From Leptodontidium sp. MPI-SDFR-AT-0119 (taxonomy: Eukaryota; Ascomycota; Leotiomycetes; Helotiales; Leptodontidiaceae), in assembly GCA_020726505.1 (NCBI GenBank), contig JAHLEZ010000046.1, forward strand, positions 62,001 to 126,000: a stretch of 64,000 nucleotides of DNA, in the 5' to 3' direction. Below are positions 56,329 to 64,000 of this stretch, piece by piece (position 1 is the first letter of the stretch; the number at the start of each line of letters is the position of its first letter). A model generated the notes under the pieces. It saw nothing but the letters and a program-made list of their open reading frames with translations. It had not been told where the DNA came from and ran no database searches. The position numbers and the translations under genes are program-made.

Positions 56329-58855
56329 TCACCCTGAATTCCGCAACCTCGTCATAGTCCCATTATACGCCGCTCTCTCCTTCGCCAACAACACCTTAAC
56401 ATCTTTAAACACCTCCTCAAACGCCTTTTTCTCCTCAATCCCAATAAAATCCACCGCCATCCACGCTAATCTCTCCTTCGCACCTCCACTTCCACCACGA
56501 TTCTGTTCCTTCTCTAGCACCTTCCTCTGCGCAGCCCCGAACGCAGCGAGGTTCCACGCCTCGAGATCCGTGCCAGCATCTTGCCTAATGCTCGTCAATG
56601 CAGCTCCGGAGCCGGAACGTTGGATGACGACGCGAAGACAATTATTGGGATCTTTGCGGCATTTGCACGCGGAGGGGTTAATAATTGTAGTCTCATCGAT
56701 CTCGACTGCTAGGGTTGAGTAACTCACATCCCCTCTCTTGGTGACTTTTTGGAGGAGGAGTACGAGGAGAGAGGGGCGTGGCGGCTCCAGGATAAGACCG
56801 ATTGTACCGTCGGCAGGATTCACAACAGTTGTGGTGTATGTAGCGCCGCTTGCAGTTAGTGAGACGGCTGTGGTGGCTGTGGCGGAGGGAGCGGTGCTGT
56901 TGGTTGTCCAGGTCGAATCTCGTCTTCTTACGGACCCGAAGTTCGAATCCCGCCGAGAGTCCCGCGTCGTCTGGGAAGCAGTAGTGAAGCTACTATTGCG
57001 GTTCGAGGGGCGAGAAGGAAGCGAGAAAAGAGAGTTTCTGTTACTGTCTTGAGGCGACCTTGGGGAGCTCGAGAGGGGAGAAGTAGCAACTGGTGATCCA
57101 GGCAATTCCTCTGGCAGGATCATAGCGGCGGGGCCTACGGAAGTGGAAGATAGGGAAGTAGGAGCAGAAGACCCATTTTCCTTTTCCTTGGTAGTTGAGT
57201 TCTGTGGCTTCTTCGCACGCCAGAGTTGAAGCCGTCCGGAGTACTCGCTCTGGCTGCCACCTATCATTCGCGCTGCAGCGTAGGTAGTAATTTTGATGTC
57301 GAGAGATTCATGAACGACTTGGTATCCAGTAATTGCATGTTGGAATTTGAACAGTTCGGTGCGTTTGTTAAAGACAAGTGCGCTGGAGCCGGAGGCGAAA
57401 CGGTCGCCTTGGAAGGTTATGTTCAGTGCGCCGCGGCTGGGTGTAGTGGATGCGGCATACAAAGGGATGAAGCGCGAGCGCCTAATGTCCACACTGATAA
57501 TGTTGTTTGTTTGTTGTGCTCCCAAGTTTGAAGGCCTGGAGTTAGGGCTGGTTTCGGGTGTATCCGTAATTACGAGCTTGAGATCCACATCCGTGAGTTT
57601 GAAAAGGTGAAGGGACTGGGTGAAACCGCGGTAGGGTCCACGTAGAGTGGCATCCATGATGTTCTCGCTGTATTCAAGTTCCCAGGTAGGTGTCGGCCCG
57701 GCGTCTTCCCTCAATGGGAACCACATTTCAGGGCTTTCCCTGAAAGTCTCCAGAATCGTCTCGTCGTCCGGAGTGATAGAGTTCACGGCTGAGCCCTTCG
57801 CCACTTCCGAGATCTCCATCTCAAGACGCTTGACGTAGCTGGCGACTGTGATGCCCAAATCGTTTATTTGCCTCTCGAAGTTGTTGGATGCTCGCAGCGA
57901 GCAAGCGTCCTTGTATTCCTGTCCGGATTTCACTCGGGAAAGCATCCAGCGTGCTTTTGCGACGGCTAGCCATTGACGTTCGCACTTCATCGCTTTACTG
58001 TCTGCTGCGATGGTATCGGCAGTGTAGATATGATAAATAACAGCATCCAAACCAAGCACAAGAGGAAACTGATCTGGATCAGCGTCAAAACTAGAGCCCT
58101 GCAACTGCTGTTCAAAACCCCCTTGTAGTGAAAGAGGAATGTTGAAAGTGTTTGACGAGAGCCTTGAACTTGGTGCAACGGCAGGAGTTTCATTCTGGCT
58201 CCTCATATAGTCCAGAAGACGACTTCCTTCAGCCTGAACAGCCTGGATGATACTATCCTGCGCCCCATCAATCCTCCAGGCCAGATCTTGATGAATCCGG
58301 AAGACATTTATATGGAGCTGGTTCGCCATACGCAAATCAAGCGTCTTCAGAACTGTCATAACCTTGATGTTGAGAAAGGCGATTCGATCTTTCAATGTTT
58401 GAACTTCTGATGCGATGGAGAAGTTCCAAACGATGTTCATGACGAAGTCTCCCTGCCAACTGAAGCGCTCTTTGTCCTTCAGGAACTTATCGCAGTCCTG
58501 GAGAGTTCTTCCATAGTCGCCAATGATGTCGACGAGCGAGTTCATATAGGACGAGTCTAAGAACCGACCGCCACCCTCCCCCAGGTAGCCAACGATCTTG
58601 TGGAGGTCGTCGAGGTTGGTCGCTAGACCTTTAACGTTGTCGCCAAACTCATTGTAGAGTGTATCTGTTGGTTAGACGTTAGCATTTCATCCTAATAGGA
58701 AGATATACGCCTTGATATGTGGCTCGCAACACATCCAAGCGCTTGGGAGGTCGGTACTTACGAGCTCTTTGCGCCTTGCTAAAACCATACTTGTACGTCT
58801 TCGCCGCGATTTCGACAAACTTCACCAGATCGCCAAATCCGACCCCGATGCTCAT
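56329..58855 (-). CDS. Uncharacterised fungal protein with STAND-associated type N-terminus, 809 residues
   Basis: I join exon 58,855-58,762 and exon 58,664-56,329 across a 96-nt intron (GTAAGT...CAACAG; phase 1, a CAT histidine codon restored), giving 809 residues. The start MSIGVGFGDLVKFVEIAAK has the MS-x-G-x-x-x-GD pattern of a helical N-terminal domain common on fungal NLR/STAND and related proteins. Residues 1-130 appear helical, and another helical part follows to about 350. Residues about 525-660 are rich in Ser, Thr and Asn/Arg and probably disordered. The last 150 residues include a Cys pair (CKC...NNC) and end in a helical, charged tail. No nucleotide-binding motif or membrane segment is visible. 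It is divergent from the permease gene, about 0.9 kb away. Function unknown. Confidence 0.85.
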
Positions 58856-59750
58856 ATCTACTTCCTGGTTGCTGGGTTGTCCCAGCGCATGTGCAGCAGA
58901 GAAGGAAGGACGTGCAAACTAAAATGTGATGCACATGAAATCTGAAGGTTGGAGAGGGGAGAAAGTCAGATAGATGGTCTCTGCTTTTTGTCCACGGAAG
59001 GACTCCGATGAGGGGGGCGAACGAGACTACTGTAAGAGAGAGACCAAGAGTGTCGCTTGACTGCCCTTCTGACTTGTTTCACCGGCAAAGAACAAGGCTG
59101 CCAGGCTGTGCTATGCATTGCAACATGTGGCGCTTCCTAGAGCGGAACTGTGCTGCAGAGAAAGAAAGCCAAAAATTCAATATTCCTTTGCATACACATC
59201 ACATACATTAGTGCGCAGAATTTGCGAGTGTTCAGTGGCCCGGTGCGAACCCCACATTCATGCCGCTTTAGCGAAGAATCACTGGCTGGTTCAGCCAGCC
59301 TCCACCAGAATTCAGAACAGGGTATCAGAAGCCCCCCAAGAACGCCTCTTTTGCGGTATATTTCTTCGTCGCTAATCAACATCAAGGTGGTAGCATGTAT
59401 GAGGCTTCACCAAGACTAGTGCACACCCTTTCGGACGGGGGAAACAGGGCTGTCAGGTAGACAAGGCTGTGCACAATCTGCCTTGCGCCCTGCTGCAGTG
59501 AAGGCCAAGAGCTTCCGAGCTTCGAGAACTTCGAGGGAGTCAGTCACACTGACATATGGCAGGGCAGACCGTTGCTTTGTCACAGCAGGATGCACTTTTA
59601 GTACTTCCGAGTTGACTTAAGACCCTCGTCGTGAACCGCCTGCCTCGTGAGATCGTTGAAAGTGGAAAAAGCCTATTTCATCTCTCCGTGTTAGGATACC
59701 ACAAGCACCATAGGAGTGAGTGTCTAGCTGAATATCAAGTCGGAGACACA
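58856..59750. promoter_or_regulatory. Divergent intergenic region between the 809-residue gene and the permease
   Basis: An 895-bp gap between two start codons transcribed away from each other, so it must hold both promoters and 5' UTRs. I see no clear TATA box or known operator. Short open stretches here look like chance. Confidence 0.5.
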
Positions 59751-61717
59751 ATGGACCCAGATCAATACGATGTCAATGTACAATTACAGGATGGCGATAG
59801 CATAATTGGGCTCGACGAAGATGACCTGGCCATCATCGAAGATGCCGAGAACGACTCCTCCAAAGTTGTCACAAAAACACCAGCAAGGCCATACCAGTTG
59901 GGCTACATCTCAGTCTTCTGCATCATCATTAACAAAATGATCGGTTAGTTTGCTCCCCTCCCTTGAACCACCCTCATCAATAACTCCAGCTAACAATTCC
60001 TCAAGGTACCGGCATCTTCGACACCCCTTCCAGTATAATGTACGACACTCACTCTGTCGGTTTTGCACTCATATTCTGGCTCCTCGGGTCCATCGCTACC
60101 CTCGCCGGAACCTTCGTCTTCATTGAATATGGTCTGACCATCCCACGCTGGTCCTTGTCCTCATCCGATACAAAAGTCTTCACGCCTCGCTCCGGCGGTG
60201 AATTTAACTACCTCAACTACCTGCTCAAAACCCCAAAGTTCTTCGCTAGCTGCGTTTACGGAATCACATTCGTGTTGATCGGCAACGCGGCAGCAAATGC
60301 ACTCTCATTCGCTTCTCACGTTGTAACTGCTTCAGGGGACAACGTGTACGATGGAACTCCTTCAAAGAGCGTATCAAATATGGTTAGGGGTATCGCCGTT
60401 GCCACCATGACTGGAGTCTGTCTCCTGCATGGGATTTGGAGACGTGCGGGCATTATGGTTAATAATACGTTTGCATTTTTCAAGTTGCTGATGCTGCTTA
60501 TGATTATCATTCTTGGATTCGTGAGTATTGGGGGGAAGGTCTTCAATACACCCCCGCCAGCGTCAGATAACCTGGCGCCGAGTAAGAGTTTTAAGAATGC
60601 GCAGACGGAAGCGTATGGGTACGCGGAGGCATATTTGAGTATAGTGTTTACATATGGGGGGTAAGTCATTCTCACACCCTCAATCATCCTCAAGGAAATG
60701 CTGACAGGACCCCAAAGGTTTAATCAAGCAAATTACGTTTTGGGCGAAGTCAAAAATCCCCGAAAGATCTTCCGCTCCGCAACCCTCCTCGCCGTCTCCA
60801 CGGTCTGCGTCTCCTACATGCTCGTCAACATCGCCTACATGATAGTCGTTCCGGCGGCATTACAAGTAAACGGGAACGTAGCCGAACAATTCATCCTCCT
60901 CACCCTGGGACGAGTCTCCCCCTACGGCAAGGCCCACTCGGCCCAAATCCTAAACGCCTTCATGGCCTTCTCTAGTCTCGGGAACGTCATCGTCAGCACC
61001 TACACCGCGGCTCGCGTCAAGCAAGAAATAGCCAAAGAAGGCATCCTCCCCTTCAGCAAGCTCATCGCCCGAAACTACGACGCCCTCTCCCGCCTAACCT
61101 CCTGTTTCCGCCGCCGTGCTTCCTCGCCCCACGGTCAAAAATCCTTTGGAAGAGCACCAGAAGAGGTGTGGCATGAGAAAACTCCTTTGGGAGCCCTACT
61201 CGTACATTGGTTCTTCTCCCTCCTGATTATCTTCTGTACTTGGGGAGTCACTTCGCCGGTTACCGCATACACGATTGTCTTCGGTATCTACAGCTACACA
61301 ATCGACGCCTTCATGGCGGTCATAATCGGCATCGGGCTCCTCGTCCTCCGCTTCTGGTCTTCAAAAACCCATTGGCACCTCAAGTCGCCCTCCAACGGCA
61401 TCCTCTCCATCATATGCGCCTTCCTATTCGTCATCGCAAACCTCTTCCCGATAATTACCCTATGGGTTCCCCCGAGCGGGGAGTTCAGGGGGTTGCAGAA
61501 TTACCCCTGGTACTTGGTGCCGCTTATTGGGGTGATTCTTATGTTGAGTGCGGTGGTGTATTGGCTAGTTTTCGTGGGGGTTGTGCCGAAGATTGGAGAT
61601 CATAAGGGGAAGGAGTTGACTGTTGAGAGAAGCCCGTTTTTTCATACTGAGCATGGGGAGCCGGTGCAGGTTGCGGAGGTTGTTGCTTTCGATTGGGTGA
61701 TTAAGGAGTCGGATTAG
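59751..61717 (+). CDS. Amino-acid permease, Mup1/LAT-like (APC superfamily)
   Basis: Exons 59,751-59,943, 60,006-60,660 and 60,718-61,717 join across introns of 62 and 57 nt (GTTAGT...AAG and GTAAGT...AAG), giving 615 residues with the frame kept. The first 50 residues are acidic and cytosolic, a place where such transporters often carry endocytosis signals. The first membrane helix runs into GTGIFDTPSSI, the unwound substrate-binding stretch of the APC fold that is split by intron 1. About twelve hydrophobic segments follow, including GGEFNYLNYLL, FTYGGFNQANYVLGEVKNPRK and a final pair near WYLVPLIGVILMLS. This arrangement is close to yeast high-affinity methionine permease Mup1 and LAT-type transporters. 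Substrate is inferred, not shown. The gene has no lesions, unlike most neighbours. Confidence 0.9.
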
Positions 61718-62174
61718 ACCCTATTCAATACTTGTTATATACATGGGTTGGATTAAATACTATATTCACAGAACTGCAAACCCAATTTGGATATCTTATA
61801 TCCACCAGCTCATGACACGAGTAACAAAAACTCCTTCCTCATTCGTCAATCAACAATCATAATCATAATCATCTCCATCTACATGATAAAAGGGCAGTAC
61901 TCCCCTAGCGAAAAGATGTTTGCTACTTGGGTTCTAGAAATGTACCAAAATACCGATCAGATGCCTAATTGCCGTCTAATCGCAACAACTCGTATGCAGG
62001 CCGTTTTATTTCACCCAACACGACCTGCTGTTGCACTTTCTCTGATGTCGATTACTGCACTTTGGAGGTTCACGTTTGTTGAACGAGTGGTTTATGAGTG
62101 ATCATATGGATTGAGTTGTTCGTTATAAGAGAATCTAGCTAGAGTAAGACACCTTTTTATCCTTCGGGATATCA
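61718..62174. other. 3' flank of the permease, no gene
   Basis: Ordinary-composition intergenic DNA. A short run of AATC/ATAATC repeats lies near 61,855-61,875. An open stretch at 61,787-62,101 has no recognisable protein content. Confidence 0.4.
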
Positions 62175-62615
62175 TCACGTGATCGGGCTGGGTTGCCCAC
62201 CCTCCAATACTCCCCTCAACATTGGACGATCCGTGGATCCCATGGATCTACCACTTGCATCCCAAAACCGCCTCCCCTGAGTGGTTCTTACACCCAAGTG
62301 TCGTATTAATCCGATGGGCTTTGAGAGCCCAAATCCGGCAGGTTCAAGCTTGGACTCTAGGCCCAAGAGCCCCAAGATCCTCATATGCTTTTCCTTTGTG
62401 AGAGGCTTGTGAGGCGCAAGGATTCGCAACGAGATGCCGGGGAAATTGCCAGCGCGGGAAGAGTTTCTAGGTGTTGATGGCTCGCCTTTTCGAACGAGGT
62501 GAATCACCGCGTTAAGCATATACTTGAGATCTCCAAGGTCTCTCTCAACTTCATACGTCCCCAATGGCACGCTAAATCCGCCGAAAAACACCTTCCGGGA
62601 GAGTATACCAATCAC
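62175..62615 (-). other. Unassigned open reading frame, 146 codons
   Basis: A GC-richer island bounded by AT-rich relic DNA carries a minus-strand open frame of 146 codons. The product would be rich in Gly, Leu, Arg and Pro, with no motif, signal or membrane segment I can recognise. The first codon is ATT/GTG-like rather than a clear ATG in good context. It could be a decayed gene fragment or a chance frame. Confidence 0.15.
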
Positions 62616-62639
62616 AACAGCCCTAATAGTATTTACCCG

Positions 62640-62737
62640 CGTATTATATAGTAACGCTTTTGCTGATTAGTTGAGGTAGTGGCGGGAGTCCCGGCTTAGC
62701 TACATACGTATTATATAGTAACGCTTTTGCTAATTAG
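62640..62737 (+). repeat. Direct repeat, 31-bp unit occurring twice
   Basis: A 31-base unit starting CGTATTATATAGTAACG and ending in ATTAG lies at 62,640-62,670 and again at 62,707-62,737 with one G/A difference, 67 bp apart. It stands at the change from the GC-richer island to AT-rich DNA and may be the edge of a relic element. Confidence 0.6.
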
Positions 62738-63815
62738 CCGTATTTATAATAATAGGCGACGCTAATTAGTCGCATTAATAAGGGTCGCACGGGCCGTATC
62801 TTATTAAAATCATTACTGTATTAAAATTATACTAGTAGTTGTCGTAATAAATACTTGAAATCGTAAGTAAAAAAGTAAAGATTAATTTGATTAATTGCTA
62901 TTACTAGTATTATTTCCAAAAATTAATAATTATGTGGTAATAGTTGTTATTAAAGAATAAATTGAGTTACAATTCCAATTAAGATTATTACGACGTGTAG
63001 TTTTAATAGCGAGGTTAATTAAGGATTATAATAAGTTATAATAAGAGATTTAGTTCGCTATAAGAGTGAATTATAATTAATTATAGTAAATAACTTGTGA
63101 TTAAGGTGAAAGTAGTATTAAGTACGAAAGGAAATAAATATTATTAGATTATTAAAGCTTTGTATATGTTATTTTAATTACTTATAACTCTTAGTTATAA
63201 TAAATTTAAGCTTTAAATATAATAAATATTTTTATAATTCTTAAAGTTTATTATAAATTAGTATTACGATTAATCTTAATCCTTTACTATAATTAATAAT
63301 AATAAATATTTTAAGAATTTATACTATTATAAAAAAGTAATAATATTTATTTATTTTTATACTCGCTTAATGTTGGTATCTAACTAAGGTTTGATACCTA
63401 ATATTAAGGTGACAAAGAATATAATAAGTGAAGTTTGATTAAGTATATTCTGTGTGTCCCTTTTGTATAAGAGGGAAAGCTACCTTAAATATATTAAGTA
63501 CTTAACCCCGTAGCTTATATAAATATTACTTGTATAAAACTAAGAGGCAAGGTATAAAACTAAGTTTTATTAGGTGTGACGGTCTTGGTGCTGACGTCAC
63601 GTGTTTAAGGGCTAGTGTTTCAGCTTTAAGGATATAGGAGTCAGCTACAGCTGTCCTTCTTTAGGTTAAGGTTTGAGGTTTAGGTTATATTTGTTTTTAA
63701 TAACGCTAACTTGTTACAAGTGTTTTTTTCTCTCTTTATCTCTCGTATAATTACATATATAAGGTATATTATAAGTAGAAAAGTAAGGTTAAAGTAAGTA
63801 AAATGTAAGCCTTGA
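62738..63815. other. AT-rich relic DNA
   Basis: About 1.1 kb of extremely AT-rich DNA with RIP-like composition and no open frame worth reporting. Toward its right end (from about 63,573) the composition rises, with a TGTGACGGTC word that could be the start of an LTR. Confidence 0.45.
63592..63603. promoter_or_regulatory. Overlapping CRE (TGACGTCA) and E-box (CACGTG)
   Basis: Perfect 8-bp CRE/ATF palindrome at 63,592-63,599 sharing two bases with a perfect CACGTG at 63,598-63,603. These are binding sites for bZIP and bHLH factors in fungi. No gene start is visible nearby, so it may belong to a retrotransposon LTR promoter or be chance. Confidence 0.3.
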
Positions 63816-64000
63816 GGTAGGCCAGGTGTAAGCCACAGGGTAGGCTAGGTGTGAGCTAGAGGGTAGGCCAGGTGTGAGCCAAAGGTAGGCCAGGTGTGAG
63901 CCAATGGGTAGGCCAGGTGTGCGCTTTAAGGTAGGCTAGGTGTGAGCCATAGGGTAGGCCAGGTGTGAGCCTCAGGGTAGGCCAAGTGTGAGCCTCAAGG
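63816..64000 (+). repeat. Minisatellite, 23-bp unit, about 8 units, continuing past the window
   Basis: Eight consecutive units start GGTAGGCC (or GGTAGGCT) and have the form GGTAGGCCAGGTGTGAGCC plus four variable bases. The last four bases differ between units (ACAG, AGAG, AATG, TTAA, ATAG, TCAG, TCAA), while the core is nearly constant. The array reaches the last base of the window. Confidence 0.9.

Noticed and set aside
61787..62101. 104-codon plus-strand open frame downstream of the permease
   Set aside because: Isoleucine-rich reading of an AATC-type simple repeat and 3' flank; no motif and no splice support.
1..64000. tRNA or rRNA genes
   Set aside because: I saw no cloverleaf with the conserved GGTTCRANTCC arm and no rRNA core words. 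A covariance-model scan would settle this.

Overview
The window looks like part of a filamentous ascomycete (Pezizomycotina) chromosome. The genes have short (about 45-100 nt) GT-AG introns and belong to fungal families: HET-domain proteins, STAND-like proteins, fungal CorA-like transporters and a Mup1-type permease. The transposons carry the C-to-T/G-to-A damage typical of repeat-induced point mutation (RIP). A class such as Leotiomycetes is possible, but I cannot fix it from this sequence.

Layout. Bases 1-42,505 are one block of transposable elements. It holds two long, heavily RIP-mutated Ty3/Gypsy copies on the plus strand (1-9,501 and about 17,076-28,797) and a partial third copy (9,502-11,284). 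It also holds a RIP-mutated Ty1/Copia relic (about 29,300-34,900, minus) and a gag fragment with a zinc knuckle (about 35,270-36,707, minus). Two full-length non-LTR (LINE, Tad1/I-type EN-RT-RNaseH) copies lie in inverted orientation: copy A (11,285-17,075, plus) and copy B (36,708-42,505, minus). B has both ORFs intact. A is a mosaic: its 5' 3.1 kb is RIP-mutated, while about the last 2.5 kb looks identical to B.

From 42,506 the composition changes to ordinary gene-bearing DNA, but many genes are damaged. In order: a DUF7025/AAA-type ATPase that has lost its 5' end at the LINE B border (plus); a convergent two-exon STAND-like protein with a degenerate P-loop (minus); an APH-type phosphotransferase pseudogene (minus); a HET-domain gene broken inside the HET domain (plus); a CorA-like transporter gene with nonsense and frame lesions (plus); a 331-bp LTR-like sequence; and a second HET-domain pseudogene (plus). 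An AT-rich relic follows, then two intact divergent genes: an 809-residue protein of unknown function whose N-terminus resembles fungal STAND-associated domains (minus), and a three-exon Mup1-type amino-acid permease (plus). The window ends in AT-rich relic DNA and a 23-bp minisatellite that runs off the edge.

How the parts relate. Two HET genes, a STAND-like gene, a second gene with a related N-terminus and an AAA ATPase form a patch of the kind often linked to fungal allorecognition and cell death; this is inference from family membership. Several of these genes carry stop codons that are exactly RIP-type changes (TGG to TAG, CAA to TAA). This suggests the RIP that destroyed the neighbouring transposons also hit these genes. 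Coordinates for degraded elements are approximate; intron-exon borders are predicted by eye from splice signals and frame continuity.
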